A stretch of 64,000 bases of DNA. It comes from Pseudoflavitalea sp. G-6-1-2. Lineage in GTDB: Bacteria > Bacteroidota > Bacteroidia > Chitinophagales > Chitinophagaceae. The stretch spans positions 1-64,000 of the forward strand of contig NZ_JABBGB010000001.1 in assembly GCF_012927185.1 (NCBI RefSeq), written 5' to 3'. Positions 1 to 9,179 of the stretch are shown one piece after another (the first letter of the stretch is position 1; the number at the start of each line of letters is the position of its first letter). Below the pieces are notes generated by a model. It saw nothing but the letters and a program-made list of their open reading frames with translations. It was not told where the DNA came from and ran no database searches. The translations under genes and the position numbers were made by a program.

Positions 1-111
1 ACCGCCGCGTGTGTTGGCATTATTGTAGATATCCATGATGCCTTGCCCGCTTTTTTTCCCAAAGATCTCCAGATCTCCGATGGTCTGTTCGTCTGTTCTC
101 AATAAGTTCAT
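1..111 (-). CDS. MutS-family mismatch-repair-like protein, 5' end only
   Basis: An open frame starts with ATG at 111 and runs off the left edge, giving 37 residues (MNLLRTDEQTIGDLEIFGKK, then a stretch ending NTRGG). The pattern T-D-x-Q-T-x-x-D-L followed by a short hydrophobic segment and T-x-G-G resembles the start of the core/lever domain of MutS-related ATPases found in Bacteroidota without the usual mismatch-binding N-terminus. The start lies 22 bp after the stop of the upstream transporter gene on the same strand, so the two are probably cotranscribed. The ATPase domain is outside the window, so the family call is tentative. Confidence 0.5.
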   Translation of the reverse strand, partial: MNLLRTDEQTIGDLEIFGKKSGQGIMDIYNNANTRGG

Positions 112-133
112 AGCATGTATGTTTACCAGATTT

Positions 134-2440
134 TTATTTTCTTTTTCTTCTGATCAGTAAGATGATTGCTGTCAGCAGCAGTACGCCGGGCAGGATCCAT
201 ATGAACAACAACTTTTGTACATAAGCTCCTCTTTCGGAAACTGTCAGCAAAATATCCACCGGAGCTGTCATTGATAGTTCTACAGGAAAATGATTGTATG
301 TAAGCCAGCTGTCTGCACCGCCGGCAAGAGTAAAGGGCGGCTCCGATCTCAGATTGCTGATACAGTCTGCACTTCCGAAAAGAATGATCCGCTGTTCTTT
401 TTTATTGATATTTCTGGTTAGCTGTACCGACGTGGCAAATGTATCCCTCAACATATCACCAGCCAGAACATTGAAAGCGGGCAAGGTTGAATCAACGATC
501 AGTTCACCTCCTTTCAGCCAGGTTCCGGGAGGGGTTGCGTAGAACAGGGGTTTTACAGTGAATTTTGTTTCATGCATTGTCTCAATGGCAGCAACCGTGG
601 GCATTCCGACAAATCCTGCGCCATTGAATAAGTAAGAAAGTTTTTCAACAAATGGCGTAGTGCGGCATATCACTTTCTCCGGAGTTTCATCATATGTGGG
701 TTGTACCAGTTGCCCCGGCATCAGCTGAACGCCCAGTTGATGCAGCAGCGGATTGAGTACAGATTGCTTGCCTGGCTTGCCGAGGATCATCATGTTACCG
801 CCATTGTCTATGTAGCTTTTTATTTTCGCCTGTACGCCGGTGCTGAAATCTATTATCGGATCTGCCAGCACCAATGTTGCCATATCGCCGGGAATTTCCT
901 GCGTGTTCAGGTTCAGGGTGTCTATATCGAAACCCATATTCTGTATGGAGAATCTGTTGCTTTTATCTGTATGTTTCGAATATCCCCGGTCGCCAATCTT
1001 TCGGATATCACGTTCGAGTTCTCCTGTGAGGAAGTAAATTTTCGAGATCTTATCAGGCTCCAGCAACCGCTTGAATACAGAAGCCATATTGTCTTCGCTA
1101 GGCCAGCAATGCGGATCATTCATGGTACGGGCTACTTCTGTTCGTCCATTATATTTAAGTAACATCACCATCCGGTAATTTTCTTTTTTCAGGTCGGCTA
1201 TCTTCCGCATTTCCTCCGGAGTTTTGAATTGGCTGATGTCCCAATCTTTTCGTTCTGCAGCTTTAAGAGCAATCTGTTGTATGGTTTTACCAGGATAGAT
1301 CTTCAACCAGGCACTGTCTGATGTTTGCGGATCAATATCATAGAAATATTCATACCTGAATTTTATGTCTGGTTTGAAGCGCAGGTACCTGTCCCAGAAC
1401 TGGGTCAGATAGCTTGGGTTGCGCATCTCCGGCAGGCCCAGCGTGGTGGTGGAAGATGAACTCAGCAGGTTTACATACAGAGTTACTTCTAAACTACTGT
1501 CTCCGATTGCAGATAGCATCTTCTGCAATTCCGGAGGAATTGTATTGCCTTTGGTATAGGTTGTATCCCAGTACTTCATCAGCACAGGTCTGGATGTCAG
1601 ATATCCGGTCAGCAATGCTGCTGTCATAACAAGTACGTAACGGCCGGTTCTGATATACCAGGGCCGGGATTCCCTGCCCGACTGCAGTTTGATGATGGTA
1701 AAGCTCACGAAGATGAATGCTATCACCAGGAAGTAAAAAATATCACGGCTAACGATCAGGCCGGAGATCATTTTCTGTGTGCGGTTTTGCAGCGACAAAA
1801 ACCAGGTAATGTCTCTGATGAAATCGTACTGCTGCCAGAGCATCCCGATTCTGTCCAGCAGAAAAATGATCATGAAAGTGCTGATGGCCGAGATCACCGG
1901 ATGTATTGAAATGCTCGACATAAACAGCCCGATGGCGGAGTAAGCACATGCCAGCAAATAAAATCCAATCAGGCCTGATATGAACAAGCCATAGTCTTCC
2001 CTGTGAATATCCATCACCCCTACGATCATCACAATGCCAACGATAGACACCAGCATCAGCAGATACAACATGATGCCGAGGTATTTTCCCAAAACTATCT
2101 GACGGATTCCGGTAGGGGAAGAATACAGCAATTTGATAGTACCTGCATTTTTTTCACGGCTGATCAATCCCATAGAGAGCAATGGGATGAAGAGGTAGAG
2201 GTAGGATACGGCCGTTTTATATACTCCACCGAACAGCTTGCCGGTAACAGTATACGGCAACCATGTCCAGTTTGGATTGCTGTTCTTTATCATCACCTCC
2301 TGCACATTGGCCATATCATGCAGCGTATTGAAATAATCCAATGCGATCAGTACCCAAAACGCCAGCAGAACAACCCAGGCAATGGGGGAGTAAAACAGGT
2401 AACGCAATTCATTTTTAGCTATTCTGATGATTAATCGCAT
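134..2440 (-). CDS. ABC-2 permease fused to GldG-like auxiliary domain (copy B)
   Basis: A 768-residue membrane protein. Residues 1-290 form an ABC-2 type permease with about six or seven membrane segments (near 21-35, 77-95, 120-142, 152-175, 183-198, 234-250 and 266-284), like GldF. Residues 300-740 form a large extracytoplasmic domain of the GldG/ABC_transp_aux type, including GELERDI (473-479). A last membrane helix near 743-763 ends in RRKRK. In Flavobacterium, GldF and GldG are separate proteins working with the ATPase GldA in gliding/secretion; here they are one chain. The gene follows a paralogue by 31 bp and probably uses the ATPase encoded at 4881-5801. The transported substrate is unknown. 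Confidence 0.8.
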   Translation of the reverse strand: MRLIIRIAKNELRYLFYSPIAWVVLLAFWVLIALDYFNTLHDMANVQEVMIKNSNPNWTWLPYTVTGKLFGGVYKTAVSYLYLFIPLLSMGLISREKNAGTIKLLYSSPTGIRQIVLGKYLGIMLYLLMLVSIVGIVMIVGVMDIHREDYGLFISGLIGFYLLACAYSAIGLFMSSISIHPVISAISTFMIIFLLDRIGMLWQQYDFIRDITWFLSLQNRTQKMISGLIVSRDIFYFLVIAFIFVSFTIIKLQSGRESRPWYIRTGRYVLVMTAALLTGYLTSRPVLMKYWDTTYTKGNTIPPELQKMLSAIGDSSLEVTLYVNLLSSSSTTTLGLPEMRNPSYLTQFWDRYLRFKPDIKFRYEYFYDIDPQTSDSAWLKIYPGKTIQQIALKAAERKDWDISQFKTPEEMRKIADLKKENYRMVMLLKYNGRTEVARTMNDPHCWPSEDNMASVFKRLLEPDKISKIYFLTGELERDIRKIGDRGYSKHTDKSNRFSIQNMGFDIDTLNLNTQEIPGDMATLVLADPIIDFSTGVQAKIKSYIDNGGNMMILGKPGKQSVLNPLLHQLGVQLMPGQLVQPTYDETPEKVICRTTPFVEKLSYLFNGAGFVGMPTVAAIETMHETKFTVKPLFYATPPGTWLKGGELIVDSTLPAFNVLAGDMLRDTFATSVQLTRNINKKEQRIILFGSADCISNLRSEPPFTLAGGADSWLTYNHFPVELSMTAPVDILLTVSERGAYVQKLLFIWILPGVLLLTAIILLIRRKRK

Positions 2441-2471
2441 CTGCGCTGAATTTTATTTGATACAGTTATTT

Positions 2472-4841
2472 TTATCTTCTTTTCCGCCTTATCAGTATGA
2501 TGATCCCGAATAAGATCAGCAATGATGGAACGATCCATACATAGATCAGTCGTTCCAGTTTTACCCAGGATGGCGTCATATTAAGCCAGTTGTCTTCAGG
2601 AAATGGGAATATGGTGTAAGTGGGATAGCGGTTGTAATTCAGCCAGCTGAATATGCCACGAACCTGCTCGTATCTGACACCTATCCGTAAGGGGCTAACA
2701 AAATCTGCATCACCTGCAATAACGATGCGTTGCTCTTTTCCATTCTTTTGCCGGGTGAGCTGCATGGCTGTGGTATATGAATTAGCGCTCTGATCTCCTT
2801 CCTGTTCATTGAATACAGGTGGTACCGAATCAAGTACGAGCTTTCCCATCTTTTGCCAGCTTTTCCAGGGCATTGTCTGAAATAACGGAGTTGCTGTAAA
2901 GCCACTGTCTGTTTTAAATGAAAGCCCTGTTACTCCATACAATTTTGAAGTAGCGGTGTCGGAAGGAAGCCTGTTGTTATTAAACATAATGAACCGCCTT
3001 GTTGAAACAAGATTGTATTCATCACCAAAGTAAGACACAGCGGGAGTTTCATAAGTGGGGACAACATCGGGGGTTTCATGGAAAGAAGGATGAACCAGCT
3101 GCCCCGGCATCATGTTCACTCCTACTTTCTGCAACAGCGGGTTCAGCACATATTGTTTACCGGGCTCACCCAGGATGAACATATTCCCTCCGGCATCGAT
3201 GTAGCTGTTCAGTTTGCTCAATACTTCAGCACTCAGGTCGCGTTTGGGATCGGCCAGTACGAGCGTGGTAATATCTGGTGGTATATTCTGAGTTGCCAGG
3301 TTGAGAATATCGATATCAAAACCTAAGGGATACAGGCTGCCCAACCAGCCATATTCGCGTTCACCTGATTTGGTGATATCACGTTCCAGCTCACCGGTAA
3401 TAAATCCTATGCGGGGCATTTTTTCACCTGCAAGGCGTTTGAAAGCTGCGTTAAATGCAGGTTCACTGGTTGTCTCAAGACCTTCAAAGTGGGAGCGACC
3501 GGTTTCTCCAGGAAAGAAGTTGATAAAAACAGAGCGGTCTTTCCAGGAGATTTTGATGCCTCTTTGATAACCCAGTTTTGCAGGATCGATCATTTTTCTG
3601 ATCTCTTCCGGGCCTATAAAAATCGAAGAATCAATTTTCATGGTCTTTGATACAAGACCCGCAATTTGTTTCAGGGATTTTCCGGGAAAGGTTCTGTACA
3701 GCGAACTGTCGCCCGGAGGCACTGCATAATAATACACGTGTTTGATTTGAATGTCTGATTTAAACCTGCGGTAAGGTTCCCACATGCTTAAATAATTGTT
3801 GCTGTTTGCCGGGAGGCCAACAAAAGCATTGCGCTCATTTGGAGCCGGAGTAAGCAGGTTTGTATAGAGCGTTATTTCCATCGGCGCTCCATCAAATAAT
3901 TTCAGGTTCTGTTGTGTTACCGGATGAAGGGAATTGATTTTACCTGCTGTTACATCCAGATAACCTATCGCATTTTGACGGGATGAAAGGTAACCGATAG
4001 CAAGACATCCAACAAAAACAGACAGAAATCTCCCTGTCTTCACATACCATGGAATCTGTTGTATTTTTCCTTTCAGTACAAATAATGTGAAGGAAACAAA
4101 CATCATTATGATCAATGCGAAATAAATGATGTCTTTGGTGGTGATGAGGCCTTTCAGCATTCGGCCTGTGCGGCTTTTCAAACTGAGAAACCAGGTAAGG
4201 TCCCTTACAAAATCATACTGTTGCCAAAGCGTGTTAATGCTGTTCAGAATAATCAGGATGGTGAAACTGATCACTGCGGCCACAATCGGATACCGGGTAA
4301 GACTGGAGGCAAAAAACCCAATGGCCGCATATGCTGAAAGCAGCAGAAAAACACCTAAGCCAGCAGATAACAACAAGGGGTAATCAACGGATTTAATATC
4401 AAAAGCAGCTGTAATCATAAACGCCGCCAGAATCAGCATAAACAGCAGATTGAAAACTGTTATACCCAGAAATTTACCTGCAACCAGCTGACGCATGCGC
4501 AATGGGGATGAGTACAGCAATCTATGCGTGCCTCCATTGAATTCACGGCTGATGGTGTTCATCGTAAGCAGCGGAATGAACAGATAGAGGTATTGCAGCA
4601 CCTCTGTAAGCATGCTTTTGTCGGGATTTGTGATGAACCCGGCTGTGAATGTTGCCGGACTGAATAAGGGGAAAGTAGGGTTCGCCAGTCCCGCGCGATA
4701 TAATCGCGGGCCAATAACAGCCAGAGGCATTGTGTAGAAAAGCGCACACATCCACCAGAATACAATCAGTGTAAACCATGCCACCGGTGTATAGAAAAGA
4801 TTCCTTAATTCATTCTTTGCTATGGTAAGTATCCGTTTCAT
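2472..4841 (-). CDS. ABC-2 permease fused to GldG-like auxiliary domain (copy A)
   Basis: A 789-residue paralogue of the downstream protein with the same plan: N-terminal ABC-2 permease helices, a long GldG-like extracytoplasmic domain, and a C-terminal helix ending RRKRR. Shared blocks include YLYLFIPLL, LLYSSP, WQQYDF.RD.TWFLSL, GELERDI, GGNM.ILG.PGKQ.VLNPLL and MPGQLV. The two copies may form a heterodimeric permease. It starts 39 bp after the ABC ATPase stop, so ATPase, copy A and copy B look like one transcript. It has no periplasmic binding protein next to it, which suits export or envelope remodelling rather than uptake. Confidence 0.8.
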   Translation of the reverse strand: MKRILTIAKNELRNLFYTPVAWFTLIVFWWMCALFYTMPLAVIGPRLYRAGLANPTFPLFSPATFTAGFITNPDKSMLTEVLQYLYLFIPLLTMNTISREFNGGTHRLLYSSPLRMRQLVAGKFLGITVFNLLFMLILAAFMITAAFDIKSVDYPLLLSAGLGVFLLLSAYAAIGFFASSLTRYPIVAAVISFTILIILNSINTLWQQYDFVRDLTWFLSLKSRTGRMLKGLITTKDIIYFALIIMMFVSFTLFVLKGKIQQIPWYVKTGRFLSVFVGCLAIGYLSSRQNAIGYLDVTAGKINSLHPVTQQNLKLFDGAPMEITLYTNLLTPAPNERNAFVGLPANSNNYLSMWEPYRRFKSDIQIKHVYYYAVPPGDSSLYRTFPGKSLKQIAGLVSKTMKIDSSIFIGPEEIRKMIDPAKLGYQRGIKISWKDRSVFINFFPGETGRSHFEGLETTSEPAFNAAFKRLAGEKMPRIGFITGELERDITKSGEREYGWLGSLYPLGFDIDILNLATQNIPPDITTLVLADPKRDLSAEVLSKLNSYIDAGGNMFILGEPGKQYVLNPLLQKVGVNMMPGQLVHPSFHETPDVVPTYETPAVSYFGDEYNLVSTRRFIMFNNNRLPSDTATSKLYGVTGLSFKTDSGFTATPLFQTMPWKSWQKMGKLVLDSVPPVFNEQEGDQSANSYTTAMQLTRQKNGKEQRIVIAGDADFVSPLRIGVRYEQVRGIFSWLNYNRYPTYTIFPFPEDNWLNMTPSWVKLERLIYVWIVPSLLILFGIIILIRRKRR

Positions 4842-4880
4842 TCTTTGATCAGTTATTAGTTTTGATGCAACTCATTAGCA

Positions 4881-5801
4881 CTATCCTCCTGTATTCGACA
4901 ATTGTTTGAATACTTCGTCAAGCATACCTTTTTCAAGATTGATCTCTTTGAGGCGCCATCCGCCCGCTACACTGGCAGCCACCAGTCTGTCTGTAATTTC
5001 TTCTTCACTTCCTTCAAAAAAGATCCTGGCCTGTTTGTCTGAAAGGAAATTCACTTCGGTAACACCGGAGACTTTCATAATGTCCGCAGTTGCAGGTGGA
5101 TTATCCATTCGCATGAGTACGGCGTTTGATTGGGCGTAATTATTGAAGGCGTCCATAGAATCGGAGAAGACAATTCTGCCTCCTTCGATCATGATCACTT
5201 CTCTGCAAAGGAGGTTCACCTCAGAAAGTACATGCGATGAAAAGAGAACCGTGTGTTCTTCTGCGATTTCCCTGATGAGTTTTCTGGCTTCTATCATTTG
5301 ATTGGGATCCAGTCCATTGGTGGGTTCATCCATCACCACCAGTTTAGGTTTATGGAGAATGGCTTGTGCAATGCCCACCCGCTGCCGGTATCCTCCTGAA
5401 AGATTATTGATCAAGCGGGAACTGAAATGCGTGATGCCACAACGTTCTTTTACCTCTGCTACGGCCGCTTTTATTGTTGACTTATCCATTAATCTCAGTT
5501 CTGCACAATAAAACAGGTATTCATCAATCGTAAGATCGGTGTACAGCGGAGGAGTCTGGGGTAAAAAGCCAATCTGTTTCTTTGCTTCCATCGGATGCTT
5601 TCTTACATCGATATCATTGATGAAAACATTGCCTTCCGTCTGGTTCAATGTGCCGCAGATAATATTCATGGTAGTACTCTTGCCGGCGCCATTTGAACCC
5701 AGCAATCCGATAATGCCCGCTTCTGCAATTTCAATATTGATATCGCGGATAGCCCAGTTGCTGCTGTATTTGTGAGATAGGTTTTCGGTTTTAAGTATCA
5801 T
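4881..5801 (-). CDS. ABC transporter ATP-binding protein (GldA-like)
   Basis: A 306-residue cytoplasmic ATPase. With the start at ATG 5801 (MILKTENLSH), Walker A GSNGAGKST is at 35-43, the Q-loop PQ near 80, signature LSGGY at 134-138, Walker B LVVMDEP at 154-160 and the H-loop SSH ending at 190. The domain order and about 80-residue C-terminal extension match ATPases of ABC-2 exporters, including GldA. An in-frame upstream ATG at 5831 would add 10 residues (MHYSIFTTRS), but family members normally begin at the I-L-K-T-E-N-L strand. It should energise the two fused permeases encoded just downstream. Confidence 0.88.
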   Translation of the reverse strand: MILKTENLSHKYSSNWAIRDINIEIAEAGIIGLLGSNGAGKSTTMNIICGTLNQTEGNVFINDIDVRKHPMEAKKQIGFLPQTPPLYTDLTIDEYLFYCAELRLMDKSTIKAAVAEVKERCGITHFSSRLINNLSGGYRQRVGIAQAILHKPKLVVMDEPTNGLDPNQMIEARKLIREIAEEHTVLFSSHVLSEVNLLCREVIMIEGGRIVFSDSMDAFNNYAQSNAVLMRMDNPPATADIMKVSGVTEVNFLSDKQARIFFEGSEEEITDRLVAASVAGGWRLKEINLEKGMLDEVFKQLSNTGG

Positions 5802-5899
5802 GCTTCTTGTTGTAAATATTGAATAATGCAATCCCTATCCGACAGGTGATGCCCATCAGTTATGATTAAATGCAAACTGTTATTGAAATTGTATCAGGG

Positions 5900-6634
5900 T
5901 CAGCTTCCGGTTGCTGGCGCTACATCAGTTATGCTGATTATTGTAAAAAGCGCTGACCTGTCTGTGTTATGCTGAGTGAATTTGTTCATGCCCTGCAGCA
6001 TCTTATTAATTTCGGCTGCATTATATATATCCTCCAAACCACTTTTGGTATTACCTGTGCCAAAACAAAAAATGTTAATCCCAATAAATAGTAAGAGCAT
6101 ACCAACGGCATTCCACTGTTCTTTAAAAAAACGCTGCGCCCTGGTGAGATGTACTTTAACGGTATTGTGGGAGATGTTCAGTTTGCTGGCAATTTCATCC
6201 CTGCTCAAACCAGCTTCACGGCTAAGCCAGAACACTTTTTGCTGCATTTTAGGGAGGCGGGTGAAAATATCTTTCAGCTGGTGCTGTTGTTCTTTTCTGA
6301 ACAACGGATTCTCCGCAGTGAAGTGATCAGTGTAACCGGATGTACTGAATTTATTCAGGAGCTTTCTTTTTCTGTTTTCTCTTTTCTGGTGTTTGTATGC
6401 AGCATGTACTGCTACCCGGTAGAGCCATCCGCCGGGGTTTTCATCAGTGATCGTTTCCCGTTTAGTCCACAATTTCAGAAAGGTATCTTGCAAAATATCG
6501 GCTGCGCTATGCCTGCATCCGGTGATGGCAACAATATCGGAGAACAGGTAGGGAGCGTATGTTACAATCAGGTGATTGAACAATCGCTCATCGCCCTGGT
6601 GATTTGATTGTAATGGAAAATACGGGGAGATCAT
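5900..6634 (-). CDS. ECF-type sigma factor with C-terminal membrane segment
   Basis: A 244-residue sigma-70 family protein. Region 2 lies at about residues 15-85 (AADILQDTFLKLW, then GGWLYRVAVHAAY). Region 4 is at about 115-170 (LPKMQQKVFWLSREAGLSRD, helix-turn-helix IASKLNISHNTVKVHL). Unlike ordinary ECF factors it continues with a hydrophobic stretch VGMLLLFIGINIFCFG at about 177-191 and then some 50 polar residues, as if anchored in the inner membrane. ATG 6634 is preferred because AAAAGG lies 7-12 nt upstream; the frame also extends to a TTG at 6685 that would overlap the upstream gene by 11 bp. No FecR gene accompanies it. Confidence 0.75.
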   Translation of the reverse strand: MISPYFPLQSNHQGDERLFNHLIVTYAPYLFSDIVAITGCRHSAADILQDTFLKLWTKRETITDENPGGWLYRVAVHAAYKHQKRENRKRKLLNKFSTSGYTDHFTAENPLFRKEQQHQLKDIFTRLPKMQQKVFWLSREAGLSRDEIASKLNISHNTVKVHLTRAQRFFKEQWNAVGMLLLFIGINIFCFGTGNTKSGLEDIYNAAEINKMLQGMNKFTQHNTDRSALFTIISITDVAPATGS

Positions 6635-6674
6635 TTTCAACCTTTTAATTGTACGGTCAGGATTTTCAGGGACA

Positions 6675-7616
6675 TTAGTCAGCAATATTGAAACCGACGT
6701 TCTTTAACATCTTCTGCACCATCCTGTATTTTTTAATAATCAGAGGATATGCAGCAAAGTCTGTTTCAAAATGAGCCGTAGGGTTATTGTTATAAAAAAA
6801 CACAGCTTCTATGTATGACAGGAAATCGGCCTGTCTCAGAGGAGTCCAGCCTACGGCCAGCCCTGATGTAAAACGGATGGGCAGAAAGCTGAAGTCTTCC
6901 AGTTTACGGGTACCATCTGGAGACAGAAGTTTTAGCATGTTGAGATAAATTTGGGGATCTAAAGAAGTGCTTCGGGTAACCTTGTCAAATTCGTTTGCCA
7001 ATCCCTTATCATAAGCAGGCTTCAGCATCTTATACGCCATTATTCCCAGGGCATCTGCTATGTATTCTCTTTGAGTGGAATCAGACATTTCCGCGGGGTT
7101 TACATTGATTAGCATGAGTGAATTAAATCCTGGAAAGGGTTTATTATTTCTCGCATAAGTTATCTCTCCGAAACTTCTTAGCCTTGAACTACTTACTATA
7201 AAAATGCTTGCTAAAGGATATGGATATACGTTAGTGAGCTGCGGCAACAGTTTATCTTTCAGGAAGGGCAACATGGGTAGCAACATTTCTTTATTGGGCA
7301 ACAATGTCCATGATAAGCCTGCATACGCACCCGTAAGAGAATATCTTATGGCCAGGGTTTGGTAAGCGTATTGAGGAACACCATCGAGAACACTTACCTG
7401 TTCGCGGGAGATTGTATCGTTGTAAAACAGCGGTATGCCTGTATTTTCATAGAACTGGAATATAGCGTGATCAACAGGATCGGAAGGATTGTCTTTTATT
7501 GTCAGTTCATAGTCTTTGCTGCGTGGCTGAAACACCGCTTCTTTTTTACAGGCGACCATACTTGTTGCCAGCACCAGCAAAAAGTAAAATCCATGGATGG
7601 TTTTTGGAGCCTTCAT
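6675..7616 (-). CDS. SusCD-associated lipoprotein, metallohydrolase-like without HExxH
   Basis: A 313-residue exported lipoprotein: signal sequence with lipobox ending at Cys23 (LATSMVAC), followed by KK. Position, size and general pattern (DHAIFQFYENTGIPLFYND near the N-terminus, then a helix near the middle) resemble the zinc metallohydrolase lipoproteins that follow many SusC/SusD pairs. The expected HExxH helix is not visible: the corresponding segment reads REYIADALGIMAYKM. It starts 53 bp after the SusD stop and is probably cotranscribed with it. It may bind rather than cleave the SusCD ligand. The assignment rests on context and weak similarity; it could be an unrelated lipoprotein. 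Confidence 0.55.
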   Translation of the reverse strand: MKAPKTIHGFYFLLVLATSMVACKKEAVFQPRSKDYELTIKDNPSDPVDHAIFQFYENTGIPLFYNDTISREQVSVLDGVPQYAYQTLAIRYSLTGAYAGLSWTLLPNKEMLLPMLPFLKDKLLPQLTNVYPYPLASIFIVSSSRLRSFGEITYARNNKPFPGFNSLMLINVNPAEMSDSTQREYIADALGIMAYKMLKPAYDKGLANEFDKVTRSTSLDPQIYLNMLKLLSPDGTRKLEDFSFLPIRFTSGLAVGWTPLRQADFLSYIEAVFFYNNNPTAHFETDFAAYPLIIKKYRMVQKMLKNVGFNIAD

Positions 7617-7669
7617 ATAATTCTCTCTTTCAGATTTTACAATTCAGTTTTCTTTTCTTATGGTGTGGT

Positions 7670-9166
7670 TCAATGCTGCAATGCCCGTTTAGGTCGGAGA
7701 GCATTTGAGATTACACCGCGACCAAGCTCGATTTCTCTGCGTGGTATGGGCATTACATAGGCAGTGGGTTCCTCTGCATAGGGTTTTAGCTCATAATAGC
7801 CTTCTACATAACGCCCTGAAAGATCCCAGGCATAAGAGAGATGTCGGGTAACCTTACCGTAGGGGTATTTGCTGTTCACCCCATAACGTCTCAGATCGAA
7901 CCAGCGATGGAATTCAAAACAAAGTTCCCTGCGGCGTTCGTTTCTGATAAACTCAACCAATGGTGCGCCATTCAGATCAATAACAGTAAGATCTTCGGGT
8001 TTAAACCTGTTTTTACGCAGCTCCTGTACAGCAGCAACAGCTTCCTCATTACGACCCAGAATGGCCAGTGCTTCTGCTTTATTCAGGTAGAGTTCCGGCA
8101 GGCGAATGGTAGACAGATCAGCCAAAGTGGAGCTGCCTTTTTCGCCCGACTTTCTGGCCAGAAAATCGCCATCGTCTGTTGTAATGAAGAACGCCAGGCG
8201 GCGCAGGTCTTTATTGGAATAAATATTCAGTAGTTCCTCCGAAGCTCTGTAATTGTTGTTCAGGGCAGGATTAATGGAAATATCCTTCATCAGATCGTTC
8301 ATATTGAACTCGGTGCCGGAAACCGGAATGGCTTGAATCACTTCTGAAGAGGTGAGTGAAATAAATGGAGTACCTGCAGTCCAGGTATTCATATCTGCCA
8401 GACTGTATCTCTTTTCGATTACTTTATTGGCATACGTGATGGCTTTTTCATAATCTTCCCGATACAAATACAATCTGCTCAGGAGTGTCTGTGCTGTTGC
8501 CTGATTAGCTCTTATTACAGATGATTCATTAAATCCATTCAGTTCTTTTTCGGCTTCCAGCAGGTCGGTTTCCATCTGGTTGAATACCTGTTGAACGCTG
8601 GCTCTTGCAAATGGAGCAGCTTCTATTTCGGAGGAAAGTTTCAATGGGATTCCGAAATCGGTTGCAGCTGTAGCGACACTATAGGGTTTACCGTAAATAT
8701 CTGCCAATAAAAAATAGTAATAAGCTCTTAAAAAATGTGCCTCTCCGGAGATACGCAGTAGTCTGTCGGCAGCAACATTCTTCTCTTTCAAAAGAGGGAT
8801 ATTCAACAGCACGGTATTGAGTGCGGCAATATTTTTATACAGTGCTCCGTAATCATTTGCATAACTCGCATCCAGCATATTCTGCGAATCCATATCCGGA
8901 TCCTGCTGCCAGAAATGAATGCCAAATCGCGGAAACGATTTTTCACCCCCATAAGGAACTCCGGGATGATATTCTGCATCATCATCCATAAATGCATACT
9001 TAACCCAAATGGGGCCGCCCTGGTATCCTTCGCCAACCAGCACTTCTTCGAGATCATCTGCTGTTTGAAGAAATGTTTTGTTCTGAGAATATGCTGCCAG
9101 AAATTTTTTGCAGGATGTGCCTGCAAAAAGAAACGCAGCAATGATGATGGCAACAACTGTTTTCAT
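7670..9166 (-). CDS. SusD/RagB family outer-membrane nutrient-binding lipoprotein
   Basis: A 498-residue lipoprotein with lipobox ending at Cys19 (AGTSC). It has SusD hallmarks: an N-terminal SusD-like segment, the TPR-like block GEAHFLRAYYYFLLADIYGKP, a central YANKVIEKRYSLAD segment, and the C-terminal NERRRELCFEFHRWFDLRRY motif. SusD lids sit over SusC barrels on the cell surface and capture ligand, often glycans or peptides. It lies 13 bp downstream of its SusC partner, so they are one operon. The lipoprotein that follows suggests a peptide ligand, but the sequence does not show which. Confidence 0.93.
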   Translation of the reverse strand: MKTVVAIIIAAFLFAGTSCKKFLAAYSQNKTFLQTADDLEEVLVGEGYQGGPIWVKYAFMDDDAEYHPGVPYGGEKSFPRFGIHFWQQDPDMDSQNMLDASYANDYGALYKNIAALNTVLLNIPLLKEKNVAADRLLRISGEAHFLRAYYYFLLADIYGKPYSVATAATDFGIPLKLSSEIEAAPFARASVQQVFNQMETDLLEAEKELNGFNESSVIRANQATAQTLLSRLYLYREDYEKAITYANKVIEKRYSLADMNTWTAGTPFISLTSSEVIQAIPVSGTEFNMNDLMKDISINPALNNNYRASEELLNIYSNKDLRRLAFFITTDDGDFLARKSGEKGSSTLADLSTIRLPELYLNKAEALAILGRNEEAVAAVQELRKNRFKPEDLTVIDLNGAPLVEFIRNERRRELCFEFHRWFDLRRYGVNSKYPYGKVTRHLSYAWDLSGRYVEGYYELKPYAEEPTAYVMPIPRREIELGRGVISNALRPKRALQH

Positions 9167-9179
9167 ACCTATATGATTG

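Noticed and set aside
6635-6685. TTG start for the membrane-tethered sigma factor, overlapping the upstream gene
   Set aside because: ATG 6634 has a good AAAAGG ribosome-binding site and gives a normal sigma N-terminus; the extension has no conserved features.
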